Below are positions 17,418-25,645 of a stretch of 64,000 nucleotides of DNA, in pieces. Under the pieces are notes generated by a model that was given only the letters and a program-made list of their open reading frames with translations, made no database searches and was not told the origin of the DNA. The DNA lies in assembly GCF_014621695.1 (NCBI RefSeq), contig NZ_CP061281.1, forward strand, positions 7,750,001 to 7,814,000. The letters are read 5' to 3'. The position numbers and the translations under genes were made by a program. Origin of the DNA: Streptomyces xanthii. GTDB lineage: Bacteria > Actinomycetota > Actinomycetes > Streptomycetales > Streptomycetaceae. Position 1 is the stretch's first letter; the number at the start of each line of letters is the position of its first letter.

Positions 17418-18236
17418 TCAGCGGGAGAGTGTGGTGACGGCCTCGGCGTGGACGCCGGGCGCGGCGGCCAGGAAGCTCTCGCTCTGCGGGGTCCACGGGC
17501 GGCCCTCGGCGTCGGAGATCCGACCGCCGGCCTCGGTGACGAGCAGCGCCCCGGGCAGCAGGTCCGCGCGGGCTCCGGCGAACTGCCAGAAGGCGTCGAT
17601 GCGTCCCGCGGCCACGTTGAGCAGGTGCAGGGTCGCGGGCACGGCGGTGCGGACGACGAGCGCGTCGAAGAGCATCGCGGTGATCGAGGAGCCGACGCGC
17701 CGCACGACGTCCTCGTCCTCGTCCGGCCGGGCCTGGCTGGTGGCCACGATGCTCAGACCGAGATCCTCGGTCGGGGCGACGTGCAGCGGCCGGCCGTCGA
17801 GGTAGGCGCCCGCGCCGGTGAGCGCGGTGTAGGTCTCGCCGGCCAACGGCAGGTGGACTGCCGTGAGCACGGGCTGGTTGTCCCGCACGAGGGTGGCGGT
17901 CACCGCCCACTCCGGCAGGGCGTGCAGGTGGTTGACGTTGCCTTCGGCCGGATCCACGACCCACCATTCACCGGCCGGCAGCGCACCGCCGTCCAGCTCG
18001 TCCTCGACCCAGCCGGCGTCCGGGCGCAGGCTCGTGAGGCGCGGCCGCAGAATGTCGAGGGCCGCGTCGTCGTTGATGGCGAGCGCGCGCATCAGCTGCT
18101 CACGACTCTGGTAGCGGACCACTTCGCCGTAGCGCTCACGCAGCGCCGAACCCGCCTCACGCACGGCGGACACGGTCTGGGCGAGCAGGTCGGCATCGGA
18201 GGCGGCGACGACATTGCTCTGAAGGGTTTCGGACAT
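17418..18236 (-). CDS. Inositol-monophosphatase-like protein with altered active site
   Basis: Predicted 272-residue member of the inositol monophosphatase fold. The metal-binding signature reads WWVVDPAEGNVNH where the family has DP(I/L)DGT(T/S)N, so the second aspartate is glutamate and the threonine is asparagine. The upstream acidic pair is VEDE and the C-terminal block ADLLPGALLVTEAGG keeps its aspartate. Activity may be changed or lost. It is divergent from a LysR gene and is followed by an F420-type reductase gene in the same direction. Substrate unknown. Confidence 0.8.
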   Translation of the reverse strand: MSETLQSNVVAASDADLLAQTVSAVREAGSALRERYGEVVRYQSREQLMRALAINDDAALDILRPRLTSLRPDAGWVEDELDGGALPAGEWWVVDPAEGNVNHLHALPEWAVTATLVRDNQPVLTAVHLPLAGETYTALTGAGAYLDGRPLHVAPTEDLGLSIVATSQARPDEDEDVVRRVGSSITAMLFDALVVRTAVPATLHLLNVAAGRIDAFWQFAGARADLLPGALLVTEAGGRISDAEGRPWTPQSESFLAAAPGVHAEAVTTLSR

Positions 18237-18328
18237 GGTGGTACTCCCGTCTGAGGTATGGAATGAAGGCGGCCGAGGGCCGAACTCCGCGCTGTGTCCT
18301 GCGCGTTCGCCTCAACGGTATGCAGCCC

Positions 18329-18356
18329 CGCCATTAACATCAAATGCATGTAAAGC
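18329..18356. promoter_or_regulatory. Candidate LysR operator
   Basis: TTAACAT and ATGTAA form an imperfect inverted repeat (18334-18353) around ATGCAT. This AT-rich patch lies between the divergent LysR gene and the phosphatase-like gene, where a LysR protein would bind. Confidence 0.4.
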
Positions 18357-18374
18357 ACGGCTAGGATTACTCAG

Positions 18375-19283
18375 ATGCAATTGGATTTGAATCTGCTCGC
18401 GGCACTCGACGCGCTGCTGGAAGAGGGCAGCGTGGCGGGCGCGGCCGCGCGCCTGCACGTCACCGCCCCCGCGATGAGCCGGAGCCTGGGCCGCATCCGA
18501 CGCACGACCGGAGACCAGATCCTTGTGCGCACCGGCCGCACGATGACACCGACGCCGTACGCGATCGCCGTCCGGGAACAGGTGCACGAGCTCCTCCACC
18601 AGGTCCACGGGGTCCTGGCCCCGAGCCGCGAACTCGATCTGGCAACGCTGGAGCGCACGTTCACACTCCGCTGGCACGATTCCCTGATCGCCTTGAGCGG
18701 GCCCGCACTGCTCTCGGCCGTCCGTGAGCAGGCTCCGGGCGTGCGCTTGCGCTTCGTCGCCGAATCCAGCACCGACACACCAGAGTTGCGGCGAGGCGAG
18801 GTCGACCTCGAGGCGAACGCCAACCGCCCCAGCGCACCGGACATCCGCACCGAGAGCGTCGGCGAGACGCACCTCGTCGTCGTCGTGAGACAGGATCACC
18901 CCCTCACCCGTCTCAAGACCTTCACCGCACAGCAGTACGCCGCCGCCGAACACATCACCGTCTCGCGACGAGGCAACCTCAGCAACGCCCTCGACGACGC
19001 CCTCGCGCAGCTCGGCCTCTCCCGCCGCGTCGTGGCGAGCGCACCCACGGAAGCCGCCGCGCTGGAGTTCGCGCGCACCAGCGATCTCCTGCTCTGCGTC
19101 CCCGACGCCACCACACGGTCAGCGGTCACCGACCTCGGCCTGGCCGTGCTCCCTTTTCCGCTCGAACTGCCTTCGGCACCGGTGTATCTGTCATGGCATC
19201 ACCGCTACGACACCGATCCCGCCCACGCCTGGCTGCGCGGGCTGGCCCGCACTGCGCTGACCATGGACGGAGCACCGTCGTAG
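18375..19283 (+). CDS. LysR-family transcriptional regulator
   Basis: Predicted 302-residue LysR regulator. The DNA-binding part is LNLLAALDALLEEGSVAGAA, then TAPAMSRSLGRIRRTTGD and LVRTGRTMTPTPYA, a variant resembling the NodD/PcpR branch. The effector domain follows. It is divergent from the phosphatase-like/F420-reductase pair and probably controls it. The start ATG 18375 has only a weak ribosome binding site. Confidence 0.88.
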   Translation: MQLDLNLLAALDALLEEGSVAGAAARLHVTAPAMSRSLGRIRRTTGDQILVRTGRTMTPTPYAIAVREQVHELLHQVHGVLAPSRELDLATLERTFTLRWHDSLIALSGPALLSAVREQAPGVRLRFVAESSTDTPELRRGEVDLEANANRPSAPDIRTESVGETHLVVVVRQDHPLTRLKTFTAQQYAAAEHITVSRRGNLSNALDDALAQLGLSRRVVASAPTEAAALEFARTSDLLLCVPDATTRSAVTDLGLAVLPFPLELPSAPVYLSWHHRYDTDPAHAWLRGLARTALTMDGAPS

Positions 19284-19453
19284 CCGGCGCCGTCCCGCCG
19301 CCTCACCACCCACACGCTGTGCCGAAACCCGCAGTCCGCACCAGCCGCTCGCGAACCCAGGTCTCCGGTTCCAGCGCAACCCCGTATCTCCCCGTCGCCC
19401 ACCGTGCACGGCCAACGATCCCGGCGGGCCGCCGCACCCGACAGGATGGGCCC

Positions 19454-20332
19454 GTGCCGAAGAACCCGCCGGAATCGATGCAGCACCAGCTGCGCCAGCG
19501 ACTGAACCGCCACGCCCGCGATCGTCGGCTGCACGTGGACAGCATCGACGTCCGCTTCCGTGCCGGATTCGCCTACGTCACCGCCGAGTTGCCCTGTGGC
19601 CGGAGCCTGCCACTGTGCCGCCTGCGCTTCACCGGCGTACTGCACGCCTGGGGCTTCGCCCTCTACCGGGCCGGCCACGACAGCTACCGCGACCACATCC
19701 TGCCCAGCGGACTGCCGGCCGGTTCCCCGGAGGAAGCCCTCGACTGCGCCGGGGCCCTCTACCTCAGCGCTCGTGCTCCCGCCATCGGGGTTCCGGCGGG
19801 ACTCGTCGTCCTCGTCGGCCCACCAGCATCGGGCAAGACCAGCTTCGTTCAGGCACTGATCGCGCGCGGGCAGATCGACGCGAGTGCTGTGGTCTCCAGC
19901 GACGAGATCCGCGCGGAGCTCTACGGCGCCTCGCCCGCGGAAGCGGAATCCGACGCGGCGGACTCACGGATCTTCGAGGAACGTGACCGCAGGATCGTCG
20001 CCAGGCTCTCCATCGGACGCAGCGCAGTCGCCGAGTCGACGAACGTCACGCCGCAGGCACGCGCACGCCTCATCGCCATCGCCAGACGCTTCAACACCCC
20101 AGTGACCATGCTGCGATTCGACCCGGACGTCACCGACCTCCTTCAGCAGCACGCCGAGCGTGGCCGCCCCGACCTCACGGCCACGGATGTCCGCGCCTAC
20201 GCCGCCATCATGAGCCGGGCCGCGGGTGCCGACCAGCTCCGCGCCGAGGGAGCAACCGGCGTCCACGATGTCCCCGGACGTCGTCAAGCCGCCACGCCCG
20301 CGGAAGCCGCTGCGCACTTCTCATTCGCCTGA
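19454..20332 (+). CDS. P-loop kinase-like protein (AAA_33 family)
   Basis: Predicted 292-residue protein. The N-terminal 100 residues resemble a small conserved domain found in actinobacteria. The C-terminal part is a polynucleotide-kinase-like NTPase with Walker A VGPPASGKTS at residues 121-130 and SSDEIRAELYG downstream, typical of AAA_33 proteins. These phosphorylate nucleic acid ends or small molecules, or act in RNA repair. GTG 19454 has AGGATGG upstream; ATG 19478 is an alternative. No ligase or phosphatase partner is nearby. Confidence 0.8.
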   Translation: MPKNPPESMQHQLRQRLNRHARDRRLHVDSIDVRFRAGFAYVTAELPCGRSLPLCRLRFTGVLHAWGFALYRAGHDSYRDHILPSGLPAGSPEEALDCAGALYLSARAPAIGVPAGLVVLVGPPASGKTSFVQALIARGQIDASAVVSSDEIRAELYGASPAEAESDAADSRIFEERDRRIVARLSIGRSAVAESTNVTPQARARLIAIARRFNTPVTMLRFDPDVTDLLQQHAERGRPDLTATDVRAYAAIMSRAAGADQLRAEGATGVHDVPGRRQAATPAEAAAHFSFA

Positions 20333-20394
20333 CGCGTTCGACATGTCCGGATCAGCTTCCGAACACCCCTCCACAACCTTCCGTGGAACAGGCC

Positions 20395-20784
20395 CTAGCG
20401 TTCGAGTCTGAAGCTGCTCTCCTCCTCTTCCCGCGTCGCGAACTCCTGGCGCGCGCGTTCGATGGCGGGCATGTTCTGTGAGGCCCACGCCAGCAGTGCG
20501 TCGACGGGCGATCGGAGGGTCTTGCCGAGGGGAGTGATCCGATACCTGACCGCCACGGGACGGGTGGAGACGACCTCGCGCGCGATCACGCCGTTGCGTT
20601 CGAGCCGCCGAAGCGTCGCGGTCAGGGACTTCTGGGTGACCTGAGGAATGGCCCGGCGCAGCTCGTTGAAGCGGCAGGGGCGTTCGCAGAGCTCATTGAG
20701 GACGCTGAGCGACCACTTGTCGAGGATCTGGTCGAGCAATTCGCGGTGTGGGGCTTCGATACGGAGTTCGTCGGCGGTGTCCAA
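20395..20784 (-). CDS. HxlR-family transcriptional regulator
   Basis: Predicted 129-residue winged-helix regulator. Typical HxlR blocks are visible: ILDKWSLSVLNELCERPCRF, NELRRAIPQVTQKSLTATL, RRLERNGVIAREV and VRYRITPLGKTL. HxlR proteins often respond to reactive aldehydes or quinones through a conserved cysteine, here possibly the one in NELCERPCRF. It is divergent from the RidA-family gene, with a palindrome between them. Confidence 0.9.
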   Translation of the reverse strand: MDTADELRIEAPHRELLDQILDKWSLSVLNELCERPCRFNELRRAIPQVTQKSLTATLRRLERNGVIAREVVSTRPVAVRYRITPLGKTLRSPVDALLAWASQNMPAIERARQEFATREEEESSFRLER

Positions 20785-20821
20785 GGCGAAACCTGGTCTC
20801 GTTGAAGTGTCCTTTTTCTCC

Positions 20822-20842
20822 TAGGTAGCTTACGGATACCTA
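20822..20842. promoter_or_regulatory. Candidate HxlR operator
   Basis: TAGGTA (20822-20827) and TACCTA (20837-20842) form a perfect inverted repeat with a nine-base spacer between the divergent HxlR and RidA genes. Spacing and position fit a dimeric winged-helix repressor. Confidence 0.55.
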
Positions 20843-20860
20843 CTTGGAGGAGAGAAGCCC

Positions 20861-21271
20861 ATGACTGTTCAGTACTTCACCCCGGAAGGCATGCTGCAGC
20901 CGGTCCCGTATCACCATGTCGCCGTGGGCACCGGAGCCAGGCACGTCCACGTCAGCGGCCAGATCGCACGCCAGGCCGACGGCACCCCGGTCGCACCCGG
21001 TGATCTGGCCGGCCAGGTGGCCCAAGCACTGCGCAACACCTGCGTAGGGCTGGCAGGGGCGGGCGCGTCCTTCGCGGACGTGCTGCGCCTGACCTTCTAC
21101 GTGACCCGGTGGAGCCCGGAGAAGATCGGCGATTTCATGGCCGGCGTGGAGGCCGTCGCCGAGGAGATCGGCCTCCGGCTTCCTCTGCCCCCGGCCTCCC
21201 TCATCGGCGTCGACCACCTCTTCGAGCCGGACGTTCTCGTCGAGGTCGAGGCGACCGCGCTTGTGGACTGA
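20861..21271 (+). CDS. RidA/YjgF-family protein
   Basis: Predicted 136-residue Rid-superfamily protein. Family blocks: HVHVSGQIARQADGTPVAPG, QVAQALRNTCVGLAGAGASF, LRLTFYVTRWSPEKI. The catalytic arginine of true RidA (enamine/imine deaminase) should precede the final VEIEA-type strand. Here that strand reads PDVLVEVEATA and no arginine is present, so it belongs to a Rid subgroup of unproven activity. GGAGG lies ten bases before ATG 20861. It is probably under control of the divergent HxlR regulator. Confidence 0.88.
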   Translation: MTVQYFTPEGMLQPVPYHHVAVGTGARHVHVSGQIARQADGTPVAPGDLAGQVAQALRNTCVGLAGAGASFADVLRLTFYVTRWSPEKIGDFMAGVEAVAEEIGLRLPLPPASLIGVDHLFEPDVLVEVEATALVD

Positions 21272-21345
21272 CTCTTCGAGCGGCCCGCGCAGCCTCGACA
21301 CGGTCGGGTCGGTCGGGATCCTATGAGGCTTGTCATACTTCCCGA

Positions 21346-22098
21346 GTGGAGATGGAAGCCGAGGAAGCAGCGCGGCGTTGGCTGGCCGATCAGTGCGTCA
21401 GCCAGGTGCCCGGTGGGTGGGTGGACGAAGAGAAGCCGGACACATTGCTCACCGCCAACCAGGTGGCGCACTCCTGGGCCGGTGATGTGTTCGCCGAAGA
21501 CCTGGAGGCAGCAGAACAGGTGCGCTTGGCTTTCGGGCTGCTGGACCTCCTCGACGACTACTGGGTCACGTGCGAGATCCGGTTCGCGAACGACGATGCG
21601 CAAGGCCCTCTGCCGGCCGACGTGCTGTGGGACGGCTACCGCGGGCGTCTGGAGGCAGACCGGGACGCCGAGGCCGTCACGTACTCGCTGTGGGTGGACT
21701 GGTTCGAGGACCACACCACTTCGGCGACGGCGTTCGCCGAGGTTCTCGGCAACGACATCGACCAAGTGGTGGCCGAGCCGTCGGAACACCTGCTCCGCCG
21801 CGCCCGCCGCGTGCTGGAATGCTCGGGCCCGGTCCGCTGGACGGTGAAGGAGCCGGCATACCGCACCGCCGTGCGGCTACCCGCCCTGCACCCGGCGCTC
21901 TTCCGAGGCCTCCTGACGAGTTTCCACGATGTCTACGGCGACCTGGAACCGGCCGCCGCACTCGCCCTCCTCGACCAGTTGGATCTCCCCGCGAACACCC
22001 GGCACCTTGCCGAACTACGCCACGTACTCGTCGCGGGGCACAAGAACCATTACCGCAGTCCCGGCGCCTGGGATGCCGCGGTTCGCTCCTGCTCTTGA
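21346..22098 (+). CDS. Hypothetical protein, acidic and helical
   Basis: Predicted 250-residue soluble acidic protein. I recognise no domain. It is rich in Trp, Asp and Glu, with predicted helices such as LRLAFGLLDLLDDYW-like and EHLLRRARRVLE. GTG 21346 and ATG 21352 are both possible; CATACT lies about nine bases before the GTG, so a leaderless transcript starting there is plausible. It stands between the RidA gene and an apparently gene-free 400-base stretch. Confidence 0.6.
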   Translation: MEMEAEEAARRWLADQCVSQVPGGWVDEEKPDTLLTANQVAHSWAGDVFAEDLEAAEQVRLAFGLLDLLDDYWVTCEIRFANDDAQGPLPADVLWDGYRGRLEADRDAEAVTYSLWVDWFEDHTTSATAFAEVLGNDIDQVVAEPSEHLLRRARRVLECSGPVRWTVKEPAYRTAVRLPALHPALFRGLLTSFHDVYGDLEPAAALALLDQLDLPANTRHLAELRHVLVAGHKNHYRSPGAWDAAVRSCS

Positions 22099-22179
22099 GG
22101 CGCTTACCCGGCAGACCGAAGAAGAGTGTCGGCGACCTAGCGTCCCGCTGGTAGATGGTTGCGATCTTGTCGTGGCGGG

Positions 22180-22270
22180 TGGCCTGTCACCTCGGCTGTG
22201 GCCGCGTCGACAGAGACGGCCCAACTGAGGTCTTCCTCAGCGTCGGCCTGCGCGACAAGCGCGGTTCGGT
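22180..22270 (-). pseudogene. Possible IS5-type transposase scrap
   Basis: The minus strand encodes TALVAQADAEEDLSWAVSVD, which resembles the segment just before and including the first catalytic Asp in IS5-type transposases. Sequence on both sides does not continue the match. It lies in the roughly 400-base gap 22099-22495, where I see no gene. The match is short, so this is tentative. Confidence 0.3.
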
Positions 22271-22495
22271 GTCCGCTACGAGGGCTTGCACGGCATCGAC
22301 GCTTTCGACGAAGTCGGAGTCTGACCCCTCTGGCAGGCGGACGGCACGGAGGGTGGCCAGGTAGGTGTAACGCGAGAACGGTTGATGCCGAGTTCGGCAA
22401 TAGTTGTTGACCAGGCGGGTCCAGAGTGTTGTCGAGTTCTGGGGACGACTCGCCGAGAAGCGGCGTTGTCAGTGGGCTCTGCCAGGGTGTGTCTC

Positions 22496-22996
22496 GTGGA
22501 AGAACTGGTGGAGCGTGTCGACTGTCAAGATCGTGTCATGGAGGTGGTCACCCGTCGGCAGGCGATCCGGGAGGGCTGGCTGCATCGGATCGCCTCGACG
22601 GTGTGTCGTGATGAGCGTGGTCGGATCCTCGTCCATCGGCGGTCGGAGCAGCTGTCGCGCTTCCCCGGGCTCTACGAGGTCATGGTCGGCGGCGCCGTGG
22701 GTGTCGGTGAATCCTATGAACAGGCTGCCAGGCGGGAGTTGGCCGAAGAGTTGGGCCTCCGTGGCCTGCCGCGCCTGCTGTTCACGTTCATCAACCGCAG
22801 CGGCCTGAGCCCTCACTGGCTCGGCGTGCATGAAGACGTGGTGCCGGACACCGTGACCCGCGATCCCGATGAGGTCGCCTGGTATGGCTGGCTGACCGAA
22901 TCCGAGCTTCACTCGGCCCTGTCGGAGTGGCCCTTCACCCCCGACAGCCACGAGGCCTTCAGCCGGTATCTCGTGTTCCGGACCGCGCAGTCCTGA
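22496..22996 (+). CDS. NUDIX hydrolase
   Basis: Predicted 166-residue pyrophosphohydrolase. The NUDIX box is complete at residues 67-89 (GVGESYEQAARRELAEELGL), with all the metal-binding glutamates. The N-terminal VTRRQAIREGWLHRIASTV and the later VPDTVTRDPDEVAWYGW suggest the isopentenyl-diphosphate-isomerase-like or MutT-like subgroup often found alone in Streptomyces. I prefer GTG 22496, preceded by AGGGTG. A shared terminator follows. Confidence 0.85.
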   Translation: MEELVERVDCQDRVMEVVTRRQAIREGWLHRIASTVCRDERGRILVHRRSEQLSRFPGLYEVMVGGAVGVGESYEQAARRELAEELGLRGLPRLLFTFINRSGLSPHWLGVHEDVVPDTVTRDPDEVAWYGWLTESELHSALSEWPFTPDSHEAFSRYLVFRTAQS

Positions 22997-23101
22997 CCTT
23001 TGTCACCTCTTCGGCCGGGCCCCGCACCAAGCGGACCTTTGTGCGGCTTGGGCGCGAGACGATAGGAGTCGGTGCCGTTCTCGATGATGTTGCCGCCGAC
23101 G

Positions 23102-23132
23102 GACGCCCGCCCCGGGATTCGGGACGGGCGTC
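23102..23132. terminator. Bidirectional terminator hairpin
   Basis: GACGCCCG (23102-23109) pairs with CGGGCGTC (23125-23132). It lies between the NUDIX gene and the convergent protease gene and can serve both strands. Confidence 0.6.
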
Positions 23133-23174
23133 GTTCGGACAGGCATGCGGCCGGAGTCGTTCAGCGGTAGGCGG

Positions 23175-24542
23175 TCACACCCGCTGCCACAGGGCCGGCA
23201 CGTTCGGCGGTTCCCAGCCGCCCTGTGCCTGGTGGTACTGCAGGCAGCGGTAGGTGGAGCCCCCGTACGTCACCGTGTCGCCCGGCTGGTAGACGGTGCC
23301 CGCCGCCCAGGTGCCGCCCGGTTCCCCGGGCTCACCGGGCTCGCCTGGGTCGCTGCCGGCCGTCTTCAGGGTGAGGCCGTAGTTCTGCAGCAGCGGGTTG
23401 ATGGGCTGGAAGTACGTGGTGCCGCCGCTGGTGCAGTTGCCGGAGCCGCCCGAGGTCACGCCCTGGGCCTGGCTGCCGGAGATGAACGAGCCGCCGGAGT
23501 CACCGGGTTCGGCGCACACCGAGGTGCGGGTCACTCCGGAGATGGTGCCCTCGGGGTAGGTCACGCTGGTGTTCAGCTGCTGGACCGTGCCGCAGTGGTA
23601 GCCGGTCGTGGAACCGGAGCGGCAGACCGAGGAGCCGACCGTCGCCTGCGTCGACCCGGCGACCTGCTGCGCGTTCCCCGCGACGACCGGCGTCGCCGTC
23701 CAGCTGCTGTTGGCCGCCACCCAGGCCATGTCGTTGCCGGGGAAGATCGACGCCTGGAAGGTGCCCTGCGCGACCTGGTTGTAGCCGCTGGTGCTGGTCC
23801 CCGCCCGGCCGCAGTGGCCCGCCGTGGCGAAGCCCTGCGTGGTGCCCCGGGTGACCGGGAAGCCGATCGAGCAGCGACCGCCACCCATGTAGTACGCGTC
23901 GCCGCCCCGCAGGTCGTACAGCGGGCGGGGCTGCTCGGAGGTCTTCACGACCCGGACGAGGGAGGCGTCCACCCCGGCCGCGGATAGCAGGGGCCGCGCG
24001 GCGGCCGGCCTGACCGCCTCGACCACGAGCGTGTTGGAGCGCACGTCGACGTACCAGGCGGGTGTGTCGGTGGTGCCCTGCTTCGCGGCCGCGCGGTCCA
24101 GGCGGGCCTTCGCGGCGTCGAGGTCGGCCAGGGAGTGGCCGACCACGGCCGCGGTGGCGCCGCGTGCCTCGATCGCCGCGACGTCCTTGGCGTCGGTGGT
24201 CGCGACGGTCAGGGATCCCGAATCCGCGCCGCGCACCCAGGCGCCCGCGAAGTCCCTGCCGAGCGTGAGGCGCAGCCGCCCGGCGGTGGCGCCCGCCTCG
24301 GCCTCGTTGGCCAGCCGGGCGTACGCCTGCTTCTCGCTGATGCCGAGGTCCCGCTGCATGGCGTGGATGACTGCGGGCGAGGCCTCGGCGGTCCTCATGG
24401 TCTGCGCCGCGGACGGCGCACGGTGTGACGCCGGGTCGGCGGTCGCGTTCGCGGAGCCGCTGAGCCCGGCCACGAACAGCGCACCGGCCGCCACGGCCCC
24501 CGTACACAGGGTGCGGGCGGGTCTGCGGAGTCGTTGGAGCAT
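23175..24542 (-). CDS. Secreted alpha-lytic-type serine protease with chitin-binding domain
   Basis: Predicted 455-residue secreted protease. Signal peptide residues 1 to about 34, then an alpha-lytic-type propeptide to about 208 (AMQRDLGISEKQAYARLANE). The mature S1 domain carries His243 (TAGHC), Asp271 (GNDMAWV) and Ser349 (EPGDSGGSF). A GEP-repeat linker joins it to a C-terminal carbohydrate-binding module at residues 410-455 (YQPGDTVTYGGSTYRCLQ, WEPPNVPALWQ) of the CBM5/12 type. Architecture matches Streptomyces griseus protease C. The upstream LysR gene points the same way and is a likely regulator. The same module occurs on the dioxygenase at 26635. Confidence 0.92.
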   Translation of the reverse strand: MLQRLRRPARTLCTGAVAAGALFVAGLSGSANATADPASHRAPSAAQTMRTAEASPAVIHAMQRDLGISEKQAYARLANEAEAGATAGRLRLTLGRDFAGAWVRGADSGSLTVATTDAKDVAAIEARGATAAVVGHSLADLDAAKARLDRAAAKQGTTDTPAWYVDVRSNTLVVEAVRPAAARPLLSAAGVDASLVRVVKTSEQPRPLYDLRGGDAYYMGGGRCSIGFPVTRGTTQGFATAGHCGRAGTSTSGYNQVAQGTFQASIFPGNDMAWVAANSSWTATPVVAGNAQQVAGSTQATVGSSVCRSGSTTGYHCGTVQQLNTSVTYPEGTISGVTRTSVCAEPGDSGGSFISGSQAQGVTSGGSGNCTSGGTTYFQPINPLLQNYGLTLKTAGSDPGEPGEPGEPGGTWAAGTVYQPGDTVTYGGSTYRCLQYHQAQGGWEPPNVPALWQRV

Positions 24543-24644
24543 GGGGTGGTCTCCTCGGAAGGTTCGGGGAAGTGCGGGGAGTGCCCAAACCGTAGGAGCG
24601 CCGGGCCGGCGGCATAAGACGTCAGCCGACCCCCTGCCCCGGTG

Positions 24645-25565
24645 TTATGGAACGCGCTGTTCCGGGCCGATCAGACCCGCGTGCGCGCTGCGGGCCTGAT
24701 CCAGGACCTGCTCGGCCAGGTCCGGCCGCTGGGCCGTCGCGTGCCAGCCGAGCAGATGGCGCCAGACCAGAGGCGTTCCGGTGACCGGACGCAGGGAGAT
24801 GCCGGGCGTGGCCGGGAACGAGGCCCTGCACAGGCCGACCGTCCGGCCGACCCGCACCAGATGGACGCAGGACGCCGTGTCCGTCTCGTACATCCGGCGC
24901 GGACTGAATCCGGCGCGGGCGCAGGCGGCGGTGAAGCAGTCGGCGAAGCAGCCGTCACCGGGGACGCAGGCCCACTCCTGGTCGGCGAGCGCCGCCAGGT
25001 CGATCTCGTCGGCGCCGGCCAGGGGGTGGTCGTCGGCGAGCATCACGAGGACCGGGTCCACGGCGATCTCCCGCCACACGAGCTGCTCGGGGCCGGGCGG
25101 GGTGGCCGATCCGCAGGTGCCCGACAGGGCGAAGTCCAGCCGTCCATCGGTCAGTTGGGCGGCCAGCTCGCGCTCGGACCAGGAGGCGCTGGTGGTGACG
25201 GCGGCGCCGGGCGCCATGTCCGTGAGCCGCTCGAGCAGCGCGCCGAGCAGCGGGCCGTGAGTGCCGCCGAGCCGCAGCCGCTCCGGCTCCTGGCGGGCCC
25301 GGGCGAACCGGCTCGCCTCCCGCTGGAGTTCGGCGACGGCGGGCAGCACGACCCGGGTGCGCTCGAGGACCAGCTCGCCGAGGGCCGTGGCCCGCACGCC
25401 GTACCGGCCCCGCTCGAACAGGGCGCCGCCCAGGGCTCGTTCGATCCGTCTGAGCTGTGCGCTCAGCGCCGGCTGGGCGAGCCCGAGCGTGGTGGCCGCC
25501 CGGGTGAGGCTTCCCGCGTCGGCGATCGTCCGGATGGTCTTCAGATGCCGCAACTCCAGCTCCAT
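24645..25565 (-). CDS. LysR-family transcriptional regulator
   Basis: Predicted 306-residue LysR regulator with N-terminal helix-turn-helix (LRHLKTIRTIADAGSLTRAA, ALSAQLRRIERALGGALFER) and a C-terminal effector domain. It lies upstream of the protease gene on the same strand, 100 bases away, and is divergent from an AraC gene only 80 bases off. TGGTATGGACCA at 25606-25617 is an inverted repeat in that gap. It may control the protease, the AraC gene, or both. Confidence 0.9.
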   Translation of the reverse strand: MELELRHLKTIRTIADAGSLTRAATTLGLAQPALSAQLRRIERALGGALFERGRYGVRATALGELVLERTRVVLPAVAELQREASRFARARQEPERLRLGGTHGPLLGALLERLTDMAPGAAVTTSASWSERELAAQLTDGRLDFALSGTCGSATPPGPEQLVWREIAVDPVLVMLADDHPLAGADEIDLAALADQEWACVPGDGCFADCFTAACARAGFSPRRMYETDTASCVHLVRVGRTVGLCRASFPATPGISLRPVTGTPLVWRHLLGWHATAQRPDLAEQVLDQARSAHAGLIGPEQRVP

Positions 25566-25645
25566 GCAGTGAGCTTGCGGGGCGGACGGGACAGGGACAA
25601 GAGGCTGGTATGGACCAATTGCAGCCGCGGCGGGACGATGGGCCG

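Noticed and set aside
16722..18254. Very long plus-strand open frame opposite two minus-strand genes
   Set aside because: It is antisense to the F420-type reductase and phosphatase-like genes, which have recognisable motifs. High GC lowers stop frequency on the other strand; the product is glycine/valine rich and unlike any protein.
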